From: Asterionellopsis glacialis
Taxonomy: Eukaryota > Bacillariophyta > Plagiogrammaphyceae > Rhaphoneidales > Asterionellopsidaceae
Direction: 5' to 3'
NCBI GenBank assembly: GCA_014885115.2
Contig: WKLE02000906.1
Coordinates: 625 to 14,132 of the forward strand
DNA length: 13,508 nucleotides
Shown: in pieces, positions 1 to 8,913 of the stretch
Layout: each line of letters starts with the position of its first letter
Numbering within the stretch: the stretch's first letter is position 1
Notes under the pieces: generated by a model
Seen by the model: the letters and a program-made list of their open reading frames with translations, nothing else
The model's database searches: none
What the model was told of the DNA's origin: nothing
Translations under genes and position numbers: made by a program

Positions 1-232
1 TTTGTTTGGGATCCAGAAACAAAGACAACATTGCCAAACCAGGTCACAGGAATGTTCTCCCAAGAATACACTTTCTTGACTCCATTGTTTTAGAGTTGAA
101 AGATTAGTTTCAGCAACATCAACAAGAAAATTCTACAGTATCATCGCCTGCAACAAATGAAAGAACAAGTGGTCAGCAAACAAGTCATAGAGAAGCACAG
201 ACCAAGTTACAGATAGTACAGATGGTCTAATC

Positions 233-1188
233 ATGCTCTGTGTTTATACAAAGTTAGTTCTTCCTTTTTTTAAGACTTACCAAAATACCATTACAATTAA
301 ATGGAAGGACAATGTGAGTCCTGCTAAAGTAGCAACAATAATTCAAGATATTGTGCCAGAGTCTAATAAAAAAGAAGAAGAAGACATCAATGCTGCTGTT
401 CAAACTGTGACTCTACCTATATCTCCATCCACCCAAAACTGAGTTACCTTCTGTGCCAATATAGGGCAATATGGAGTACCCTTAGATGACAGACGTGTTC
501 ACAGTAACCTCCTGCGCGACCTGCTCAGTCTTAACAAGAAGCACAAAAAAGGACATAAAAAAACTGATGTTATCTTGTGAAGGTACTACCAGAGGTAAAT
601 ACAATTTGGTAGCTATTCCCATGGCTGATGATCTTCATACGATCAAAAGCACAGCAACAAGACAAAAGTGGATTCACAATTTATTAGTTGCAATGAATGG
701 TGGTGGAAGAACAATACATGACAAAAAAAACACACTGCAAACAACACTTACCCATCTCCTCAGCTACTTTGCAACAAGTGATCTGTACCGTGATGTGTGG
801 GATGATGTTGTCAAACAGAATGGGCACCTATTACCCAAAATAGATGAGATTGGCACTAAAAGCTATTCAGGGCATGTGTAACATGAACATGAAACAGATG
901 CGCATGCTTTGCAGCTGTTTACGTATTGAACTAGGTAGTTCTATTTTTGCAACCGAGATAGCAATCAATAGAATTGTCAATCTAGAGTATGTTGAGGCTG
1001 TAACAGGAATATTTAGATATGGCAGTGAAAGAATACCATGGAGCTACAGGTCAGTATCAAAGTGTTTAAAATTGTGGATGCAAAGTCAACAACAGCAGAA
1101 ATGTGACTTACAATATGAACAAATTGACATTTGCATAAATCTTGATCATGGCAAGGGCCATTCAAGAATATTAGCAAACTTTTTCTAA
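233..1188 (+). pseudogene. Frame-broken remnant of an unidentified (probably transposon-derived) coding sequence
   Basis: Three ATG-led open stretches (233-442, 486-881, 844-1188) follow one another in different frames and read like one decayed gene. The last two overlap across 844-881, which suggests a frameshift there. The first frame reads on past its stop at 440-442, without another stop, into about 570, also consistent with decay. The last stretch ends with the motif INLDHGKGHSR just before its stop. I associate an Asp-His-Gly-(Lys/Gly)-Gly motif with a repetitive protein family in protist and invertebrate genomes, but this is recollection and not a demonstrated match. No catalytic triad, zinc finger or membrane segment is evident. 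A real multi-exon gene is possible, but no clean splice sites joining the frames were found. Function unknown. Confidence 0.35.
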
Positions 1189-1551
1189 ATGAAATTACCT
1201 CCACATACTTCAATGTATGCTCCTTTTCGAAGTAGCATTTGGTGTAAATCCTGTAAGTTTTGGCAAGAATAATTCACATGCACTGAGTTTAAACCATAAC
1301 ATTCAAAACCTCCACAAGTCATTACATTTTCCAAGGAGATAACATTAAAATTGCAAATTGAGGCATTCAGTAAAGCCAAAAAGAGTTGTGTGGTCCATGT
1401 GTCTGGAATGGCTACAACAAAAGAAAGGGATTTAGAAGAAATTGTAGAAGTATCTTCCTCATCTCTTCTTTCTTCAGGATCATAACTAACAATCTTATGA
1501 ATTATAACATCCATGTCTGATAAGCCACTACCATCTTTTTGCTTTTTCAAT

Positions 1552-1632
1552 CAATATATCCTACTAGGTTAACGTATCATTGTACAGACAGACCATAAAA
1601 ATCTAACCTACAACAACTGCCTTACTGATAGA
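1552..1632 (+). mobile_element. Ty3/gypsy-like RNase H fragment (degenerate)
   Basis: One + frame reads QYILLG, an in-frame stop (1570-1572), then RIIVQTDHKNLTYNN and, a few residues on, TDR. The block V-x-TDHKNLTY followed shortly by DR is the hallmark of the RNase H domain of Ty3/gypsy retrotransposon polyproteins. There it normally continues with an RWR-type motif and a chromodomain or integrase. Here the expected continuation is lost, and the frame reaches a stop near 1700. The piece is therefore a short, broken fossil with no flanking reverse transcriptase or integrase visible. The TDHKNLTY string is specific enough for moderate confidence. The extent of the fragment is a guess. Confidence 0.55.
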
Positions 1633-1714
1633 TATCTCCCCAGAATCATAGATGCAGTTGCTGTAAATAGTTGGAGGGTAGAACAAGCTAGAAGCAATTG
1701 TTAGATCATTTTTA

Positions 1715-2143
1715 ATGAATACAAGTCCAGATGATCATGTTCGTTCAGCTCATCAAGTTCAAAGAAAGCTGGAGGATCTAACACTTGAGGATTACATTTT
1801 TAATCTTTCTATAACTATGCTATGCACTTTGAAAGTAGAAAAGTGGATTATTCCTGCTGCAGCAACTGCTTCTGCAAACAGAAATACAAACACTGATATA
1901 GTTGATTCAGACAGATTAACAGAACATGACAAGGAAGTGTTAAAGGTAGTGGCACTAAGAAAAAGAAAGCAGCAGTGGCCAGTTCAAAGGATTTGTGCAC
2001 AAGTATTTGCAAATGATCCATCTTTAAAAAGATTGTGGCTTTATCGTAGCAATGGAGACCAGCATAAAATAGTGTTACGTGAAAAAAAACAACAGATGGA
2101 AGGTCAGTATGCCTTTTATGCTACAATTCACAAAAAATGGTAA
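1715..2143 (+). CDS. Unrecognised 142-residue ORF, possibly part of the element debris
   Basis: An ATG-led frame of 142 codons lies directly downstream of the RNase H fragment. The predicted protein is soluble and hydrophilic, with a basic stretch (ALRKRKQQWP, about residues 91-100) and no signal peptide or membrane segment. No family is recognised. Its position, the AT-rich composition and the broken frames upstream make a decayed transposable-element piece the likeliest explanation. A genuine small gene or an exon of a larger gene cannot be excluded. Confidence 0.25.
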   Translation: MNTSPDDHVRSAHQVQRKLEDLTLEDYIFNLSITMLCTLKVEKWIIPAAATASANRNTNTDIVDSDRLTEHDKEVLKVVALRKRKQQWPVQRICAQVFANDPSLKRLWLYRSNGDQHKIVLREKKQQMEGQYAFYATIHKKW

Positions 2144-3166
2144 ACGCAAAAATTAATTATGCAAATGGTACCAAAATATTTGAGGGGATGATACCTCTAT
2201 TGATATAAAAATTAAAAGTGAATGAGTGTACCTGTACTTCAGTAGGATACAAAAGCCACCTACTGCACCTACACGGCATGTGTACCCCGTACAAGTACCT
2301 GGTACATGAACAGACAGATTTGCGGTACTAATTACATATATTCATTTTGATTAAATCAAATAATCACGATTAGATGCAAGTCGTCCCGGACCTATATATA
2401 AAAACACTGATAGAGATCTTACTTGCAATTGGGACCACAAATCCATACCGTACAGGTAATTCAGAATAGAGATTATCCTGCCAGTTTTTGAAAATGCTAG
2501 AGAGGTATAATATATGGGTTCTCATTTTTGGCAAGTCCACAATTATAGTATTGATTCTTTTTTTAAACATATAATGTACAGTACAGTTAATGTCCAAATC
2601 AATCCATATTTTACTTTTGAAAAAGAATTGCACATGTCTTTGTCTCAGTCTTCGCAGATGGGCAGTTCAGGTTTACTTATGTCAAAATCATGCACCTAAC
2701 TGTACAGTAATTTTTAACAAGAACATTATGGCCCCACTGTTACTGTACCATAAAAATATAAAATGCATTAACACTGTATCTTGTAAGGAGTACCAGGTAT
2801 ACCTTTTCCCAACTGTTCCTTTAACTTCCTCTAATTTTTGAACCGTGAATAGAAGGGACGCCTCAAGAAAAGACATTCCCAGAAGAAACCATTCTATCGT
2901 TTTGACCGGAAGATCCAAAAAAATAGAACACAGCTTGAACAATCACCAAGTAGTCCAATCCCGTAGAAAGTAGGTCTAGACGAAGATTACGCCGTAGAGA
3001 TTTAAGCCCGCCTCCAGTGTGGTACCTGTACCCGGTATCGCTTTTCCTTTTTGCAAAAGTGTACGAGTACCGTATCGAAGTTTTTCGATAAGCTATAAAC
3101 GCATCAGCTATAAACCCATTGCCACTCACCTCCCCTGTCATTGCCGGCCCTTTAGACAGAGCCGAC
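2144..3166. promoter_or_regulatory. About 1 kb non-coding region with clustered GTAC motifs, upstream of the sensor kinase
   Basis: No convincing gene is seen; the short open frames here lack family features. The region holds about eighteen GTAC tetramers between 2168 and 3070, where about four would be expected by chance. Eight of them lie within 2228-2328. Several are paired six bases apart as GTACNNGTAC: 2228/2234, 2289/2295, 3022/3028 and 3061/3067. A TATA-like CTATAAA occurs twice 15 bp apart (3093-3099 and 3108-3114) within a repeated AGCTATAAAC, about 55-75 bp before the kinase ATG. That is a plausible core promoter location. Regulatory function is inferred from position and motif density only. 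Confidence 0.4.
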
Positions 3167-5770
3167 ATGAGAATTCTAAACGAAATGATGTTTTCATCTC
3201 GACAGACGATACATATATTTTGCTGGAGAACACTTAGCCTGTTATGGTTTATCGCAACAACTGCAAGGGCACTCGAAGGTGCCCCACAACTGAATGGGGA
3301 GAAATTCCGCATAACTGTAGCCCAAGAGAGTGGCTTTGTTAACATTGACGAGAACCCGGACGGAAGCTTATCTTTCTCAGGGTATTGCATAGATATCATT
3401 GAAAGTATATCTAGACCGAATAGAGCAAACTTTTCATACGAGTTAAGAACACCCAGTGGCTTTGGGTCGCTTTGCGGTCCTCAGCTAGACGCGAACGATG
3501 AAGACGCAGTGCCTTATTTGCCACACTATCGTTCACAATACAAATGTGGACAAAGTGATGTTAATGATATCCCACAAACAGAATTTCTTACCGAGATGTA
3601 CCTCGGACTGTATTACGTGACACCCGAACGACAACGGGAAAACCATTTTACCCTGCCTTATCACCCTCCTTCGACGGGGACACTTACAATGTTTGGGACA
3701 GCCACACGAATCAATACCTTTCGAGAATTGGAAGAAATGCAAAAGATGGGAAGTATAGGACCAGCCTGTGCAGCAGAAAATGCAGCCTACATCGACTTCC
3801 TAAAGAATGCGTTTCCTGAAATGAAATTTGTCGAAGTCCCCAATTCCGAAGAGTCGTTTTATCAAGCATTGGAGAAAGGAACGTGTTCTGTCATTATTAG
3901 TGATTTTCCGGTTGCCACGCACTTCACATTGCAGCAATACCAAAAAGACCGATGCAAGGTCCGAGGAAAGGTAAGTTTCAGCAGAACGTCGTATAATTTT
4001 GTGAAGCACTGTGGGAAGTTCGCTCACGGATTATTTTCTGATCTACTTGTTTTTATGTATTCCCCCTCATGGTTCGTATAGCCTATAGGAGTTATTGGTC
4101 AGCCTATGGGGTATGGTTTGAACCAATATGCCATTGGTATACGGAGAGATATTCCCATAGAGGTTGTCGATACACTTAGTTACTGGTTGAATATACTCAT
4201 GACATGCTCTCCTGGAGATCCCAATGGTGACTGTCCTTCTGCCGAAGGTGGAAATTTTTACGATCACTATGACGAAACGGGCGGGACAGGAGAAGAATGC
4301 GGGTATGTCCTTAACCCGACTGAAGTAAGCAAGGCAGCCATAGCTGGTATCGTTGTTGGTTCCGTGACGGGAGCTCTTATTTTGTACGCTCTTTGGTGCA
4401 TGCGTAGAATCAAAGCAAGTGAGAGGCGTCGGATCAATAAGTTAAAAGATGCAGCTGAAGCTGAAAAGGCTGCCATCGTGGTTGAAAACGCAACCAGAGC
4501 AGCAAAATCTGAACGCGAACTTAATGATTACATCGCTCACGAAGTCCGAAATCCCTTGGCAGCAGCACTGTCCGCCTGTAGCTTTGTGTTGTCAGCACTG
4601 GCGGATGAAACCACACCGCTCACGACTGGCGAAGCACGGCATGTTGTGAGAGAGGATGCCATGATTATTAACTCAAGTTTACACTTCATCAATGATTTGC
4701 TGCGAAATATGTTAGACATGCAGCGTGCATCGTCGAATCAATTGAAGCTAGAACCTACACCAACTGATTTGTTAAAAGATGTATTGCAACCGGTCGACAC
4801 AATGCTGTACAGACGCGAAAAAAGTTTCAAAGTCATTGTGGAGTGCCCGAGAGATTTACACATCATGTCCGATCGTTTGCGTTTGAAACAAATTATTTTG
4901 AACTTGGGAAGGAATGCTGCCAAGTTCGTGGAGCAAGGCTTTATTCGATTGCGTGCAGCTGTAGTGAAGAATAGTGTTCACTTGTATGTCGAAGATTCAG
5001 GACCTGGTATACCAGTCGAAAAACGTAAAATCCTGTTCACAAAATTTCAGGATAGTCTCGATTCTCTTAATCAAGGAACAGGTATTGGCTTATGTTTGTG
5101 CAAAAAGTTAACAGATCTGATGAATGGTGACATTTGGCTTGACGAATCTTACCATAGTGGTGTGCCGGGTTGCCCTGGAACGCGCTTTATTATCAATTTG
5201 AATACCCCTCCAATCTCAATAGATGATGCGCTATTGGATTCTGTCCATGTCATTCGAGAAGATTCCTCCTCACATGGTATTTCTATCCATCCTGGAAGCG
5301 ATGAAGAATTAACCCACGCGGGGAGCTCAAGTACTTCAGAACATGACAAGGAGTACACTTTGCCAGAGCATCTGTCTATTCTCTTTGTAGATGATGATGC
5401 TGTATTGCGCAAATTGTTTACCCGGTCCATTAAAAAGATAAGACCTGCTTGGCCTGTGAAAGAAGCATCTAACGGAGAAACGGCTCTGCGAATAGTTGAA
5501 CAAGAAGAGTTTGGCCTTATTTTTGTCGACCAATACATGGCAAGTGTCGAACGGCAACTTTTGGGAACTGAAACTGTCCGTGCTTTACGATCCAAAGGTG
5601 TACGATCAAGAATTTGCGGTCTCTCAGCAAATGACGTTGAACGTTCCTTCATTGATGCTGGCGCCAATTCTTTCATGTTCAAGCCCTTCCCATGCAATCC
5701 AGAAGCTTTGAAGCGCGAAATCGTACGTGTATTGTTTGGGGAAGAACATTTTGGTGGTGATGCAGTATGA
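3167..5770 (+). CDS. Membrane hybrid histidine kinase with extracellular amino-acid-binding (SBP_bac_3-like) domain and receiver
   Basis: Two exons (3167-3970 and 4082-5770) give 830 residues. The ATG at 3167 is the first in frame after a stop at 3089-3091 and opens a signal peptide (hydrophobic 17-33, likely cleavage after TARA, residue 35). Residues about 45-305 form a periplasmic-binding-protein fold with GYCIDII (72-78), VTPER (151-155) and IISDFP (244-248 region). One membrane helix spans about 353-375. The kinase follows: H-box HEVRNP with phospho-acceptor H421, N-box Asn546, G1 EDSGPGIP from 572, F-box, and G2 GTGIGL at 600-605. The receiver has Asp705-707, phospho-acceptor D751, S783 and K802. 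All catalytic motifs are intact. It probably senses an extracellular amino-acid-like ligand and passes phosphate from His421 to Asp751. The downstream phosphotransfer partner is not in the window. Ligand identity is inferred; the architecture is read directly. Confidence 0.92.
3971..4081 (+). other. Spliceosomal intron (111 bp, phase 0) in the sensor kinase
   Basis: The donor is AAAG|GTAAGT at 3970/3971, close to the eukaryotic consensus. The acceptor is CGTATAG at 4081. Removal joins CKVRGK to PIGVIGQPMGYGLNQY, which restores the last strands of the binding-protein domain where bacterial relatives have a similar G-x-P...YG run. Splicing also links the signal-peptide exon to the kinase exon. 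The intron is a multiple of three, and its last three bases (TAG, 4079-4081) are an in-frame stop, so only retention truncates the protein. Two further in-frame AG acceptors follow at 4087 and 4102. Confidence 0.85.
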
Positions 5771-6133
5771 GACTGTTATATTTAAATGAAAACAAAGCAA
5801 TCGGCCAAAGAACAGACAGAACAAAAATCTGAAGCGTTGACAGACGCGTATCGCGAATAAAACAATTTTGTATATTACGTTGAGCGATCCGTCGTGAAGG
5901 CTGGAACCAGTCTTGTTTTTCTGCTTTTGAAGTAGTATGTAATGAATTTCGAGAAACGATACTCTCGTCAATAATAGGATACCTTAATATTATTAAATCA
6001 AGTTGAGATTTTTACTGAGGGTTTGGTATTCCAAAACTACTTTTCTAGACTAGTACAATTACTACGAGTATCCTGTCCGATCTTTACATTTTGTTTTCTT
6101 TCTCTTCCTTTATCTTGCTTCTTCTACGTATCC
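5771..6133. other. Intergenic space between convergent genes
   Basis: This 363-bp stretch separates the 3' ends of the sensor kinase (+) and the DNAJC11-like gene (-). It holds the AATAAA noted above and an AT palindrome around TAATATTATTA (about 5985-5995). No RNA gene or credible coding sequence is seen. Confidence 0.6.
5856..5861 (+). terminator. Candidate polyadenylation signal of the sensor kinase
   Basis: A canonical AATAAA lies 86 bp after the kinase stop codon, within an AT-rich tail. Whether this lineage relies on the hexamer is uncertain, so the call rests on position and motif only. Confidence 0.35.
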
Positions 6134-8222
6134 TCACAGGACTTCACCTCGACGACCCAAAAACAGAGCACCGGACTGCGGAAGGATTAGTTCTTGATTA
6201 TCTGATATCGTAATTTCGTACACTCCACCCTTAGATTCATACCGTACTGTTAGCTGTGGAACAGTTTCTTCTGGCCAATGTTGTGGCTGTCGATCGGTCC
6301 TGAATGCATTAGACAGTCCTTGCCACGTCAACATTTTCCACCAATTTCCGGACGGACTAGCTGTTGCCCCTGAAGGCACTAGACTGTAAAATCCAAGTAA
6401 ATGACTCTTAGGTGTTGGTGGTAACTTTAAACATGAATCTTTTACCCAAAATTGTAATTGTGTAGTAACATCCAATGATTCTTTTCTTCCCTGTATCCAA
6501 TAGGTTGCATTTAAAATTACTAAACCATCTTTTGATTGTTCTATTTCACGACATGCCCTGGCTGTAGTCATCATGAGTTGTGTTTGAAGTTCAGCATCTT
6601 GTTTGGATTTGTCGAGACTCATAAGGGATGATTCCCGTTTTACTTCTTCTTTTGATTCCGGATCAACAGTCTTTGCAATAGCTGAATTAGTTGTATCCTG
6701 AACTATTTCTGCAATAGCGTTATCTATAAGTCCCGATAAAAACGACAACATCAGGGCCTTGGAGGAGTAGCCTGGACTGGCAATGGTACTCACATGAATA
6801 GGTATACGAAAGGTAATGTCACCTCGCTTTAAGGCTAATAACCATGTCAAACCCTTCCGTGTCGTATGCTGCAAACCTATACTAAACGAAGAATAGGAAG
6901 ATATTGCACGATTTAAGACAGCTTTCATATCTACTCCCATAGGACCCCAAGCGTAGGATACCACTCCATCACGCTGTTGGTCATCGTCATCACTGTTGCT
7001 ACCAAACTGGTGCTTGACTGACAACTTGACAGGATGTGAATCCACACCAAGATTTACTTTAGCTGTAATTTGAGGATAATCTTCCCATAAGGTCGTGCAG
7101 GAAAGTAAGTAATAATGAATTGCCAAGTCTGTACCCATCCCTAACGCACATGTTCCTAATAAATTGTTTTCAAACAATGCTCGTTGTGATATAAGTGACA
7201 AACTTAGTGTATTGGTTTTGGGGATTGTGCTAACTTTGGTTGTTACAACTGTCCGACTTTGAAATTTTCGTGTCGTACCCACCGAGACTTTGAGAGGATT
7301 ACTCAAATCCAAGTCGCATGTTATATTAGTCGCTTGAACTGGTCGGTAATCAATCGACAGTTGACCACTCCCCTCACCCTTTCCGTTTTGAATGTTCGTA
7401 TTCCCACCAATACTTACACTCCACTTACTATTGGAAGAACCATTCGTACCATTACTGTCCGGTGACGCTGTTGTTGTCGAAACTGTCGGTGGTGCAGACG
7501 TTACAAAGAATGACATTCGTGCTCCCTGCAGTTCTGGTACTGTCAGAGTTTCCGATCCTTCTCCTAAAAATGTAGTAGAGACCGTTGAACAGGGAAATTC
7601 CAATGCCGATGAAAATTGAACTTGACGGTTTTGCATTTCAAAATCCAATTGCTGTAACGCTTCGTTTAACAAGAGTCGCGCCTCTTCCTGTTTGTTGGAT
7701 TGGTGTAACTTTAACAAGGTTGCATACAAGGATGTTGGGTCCTTTTCTTGCATATTTATACTTTTCTTTACAACATTCACACCAAAAAATCCATGTTCAT
7801 CATATGCCTGCCGTTGCACAGGATCTGTTAAAATATCATCTATCGAGTGTAGAAATAATGACGAGAAATAGAACAAAAACATAGGAAAAATCGTGGGTCA
7901 GGTTTGTTCTGAAGTTCATGAAAAAAATGTCTTGATAAGTGAAGAACATGTACTGTTCTCTGAGGAATTCTTTGTAAAGATATAGACATATTATAGACGT
8001 ACATGCATTTTTAAAGGAAAGAAAAACTTCTTGTGCAGCTTCGCGGGTTTCTCCCGGTGGTTGCTTATCCGGGTGGAATGTACGTGATAGAAGTTTGTAT
8101 GATCGTTGAATGCTTTCATCGGATGCATTTCGATCTACTTTTAGAGTGGCGTATGGATCACTTGGCTCTAATGATATTGCTTTGTCACCTCGTTCTTTTT
8201 CTTGTTGTTGATGGTCACTCAT
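6134..8222 (-). CDS. DNAJC11: DNAJC11-like J-domain protein (J domain plus C-terminal DUF3395)
   Basis: Two exons (8222-8003 and 7839-6134) give 641 residues. Residues about 22-93 are a J domain with the HPD motif at 50-52, which stimulates Hsp70 ATPase, and the typical ending AYDILTDPVQRQAYDEHG, formed across the splice junction. Residues about 491-634 match DUF3395, the DNAJC11 signature. Recognisable blocks are DGLVILNATY, FWVKDS, LLGFY and a final G-G-x-YEITI segment. The long middle is rich in alternating beta-type sequence, as in DNAJC11, whose central part is described as beta-barrel-like. In animals the protein is at the mitochondrial outer membrane, linked to MICOS and cristae organisation. 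That role is inferred here by family. It is longer than human DNAJC11 (about 560 aa), partly through an Asn/Ser/Gly-rich insert near residues 195-230. The start is the first ATG of the J-domain exon. Confidence 0.9.
7840..8002 (-). other. DNAJC11: Spliceosomal intron (163 bp, phase 1) in the DNAJC11-like gene
   Basis: On the minus strand the donor is GCAT|GTACGT (8003/8002) and the acceptor is CGATAG|ATGAT (7840/7839). Splicing creates a Tyr codon across the junction and joins FKNA to YDILTDPVQRQAYDEHG, restoring an uninterrupted J domain. Unspliced, the first frame runs into unrelated AT-rich sequence. Confidence 0.88.
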
Positions 8223-8723
8223 TGTGATTATTACAAGAAATACGTGATGGATGGCGAAATAATGAAATTAATGATGGGATTTAAATGTCAATTTCGCAAA
8301 TTGTGGAGTAATATCAATCTTTTTTTGTGGTGCCAATTTTCACGTCTCATTCCAAGTAAAATTTAATATAGGATTGTCTACAGTGCTGCAATCTCTTTTA
8401 TCTTTTAAAAACAGGAAAAGTGTAAGTCATAAAGACTCTAATTGCTTTGATGCTTGACAGTTCTCATGAAGAAACCTCTAGCGTTGGTGTAATTTTTATG
8501 GCTTAGTTGTTGGATGCTGGTGGATGTGTTTAGATCTGTCGAGATATCAGGGCCGGCCATCATCGGCTTTTTTCGTGTCCGTCTACAGTCTGGCGTGTCT
8601 CCCCACCCCTGAGCCGCAGGGAACTCACGGACTGACGCCCCTCCTCGACGATTAAGGATAGCACCACGACAAAATACTTCTTATGCAAAATAATGGGCAC
8701 AAAGATAGAACAAAAAACGGATA

Positions 8724-8763
8724 CTGTACGTACAGAAAAAATCAAGGGGCGGCGTACGAGTAC
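8724..8763. repeat. GTAC palindrome CTGTACGTACAG and nearby GTACGAGTAC
   Basis: The 12-bp sequence at 8724-8735 is a perfect palindrome built from two GTAC units. Nineteen bases beyond its end, GTACGAGTAC (8754-8763) repeats exactly the decamer found at 3061-3070 in front of the sensor kinase. A dimeric binding site is possible, but no binding protein can be named. Confidence 0.4.
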
Positions 8764-8781
8764 TTTACCATTTAGCCAAGA

Positions 8782-8913
8782 GATGATACTTAAATAACAT
8801 AGATTCTCTTGGTAAAACACGACTCAATTCTATGGACACTGCGAAGTAACCATTTGGTAATTCGCACCGTCCATTCTATTCCTGCAAGAGAATCTACGAG
8901 AATTTATGTCATC
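8782..8913. repeat. 132-bp imperfect inverted repeat (long hairpin)
   Basis: The arms pair in ordered blocks. GATGA (8782-8786) pairs with TCATC (8909-8913). A perfect 12-bp block, TAGATTCTCTTG (8800-8811), pairs with CAAGAGAATCTA (8885-8896). Inside it ATGGAC (8832-8837) pairs with GTCCAT (8869-8874), TGCGAA (8840-8845) with TTCGCA (8861-8866), and ACCA (8849-8852) with TGGT (8855-8858) around a TT loop. Small internal loops separate the blocks. It could be a miniature inverted-repeat element, a small-RNA precursor or a cruciform-forming site. It lies 195 bp before the RING gene. No target-site duplication was confirmed. Confidence 0.6.

Noticed and set aside
1185..1514. Minus-strand ORF of about 109 codons from an ATG at 1514
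   Set aside because: No family feature is recognised, and it lies opposite decayed coding debris in AT-rich DNA. It could be an inverted fragment but cannot be supported.
2863..3399. Minus-strand ORF of 178 codons overlapping the first kinase exon
   Set aside because: It is antisense to a well-supported coding exon and its promoter, and the protein has no recognisable domain.
5149..5697. Minus-strand ORF of 182 codons inside the kinase and receiver exon
   Set aside because: It is antisense to conserved kinase and receiver motifs and has no domain of its own.
7259..7884. Plus-strand ORFs inside the DNAJC11-like gene
   Set aside because: They are shadow frames opposite conserved coding sequence.
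8560..8820. Minus-strand ORF containing SLRLRGG, identical to the ubiquitin C-terminal LRLRGG
   Set aside because: It has no ATG (it begins at GTG) and no ubiquitin fold before the motif. It overlaps the GC-rich patch and the long hairpin. The match is most likely chance.
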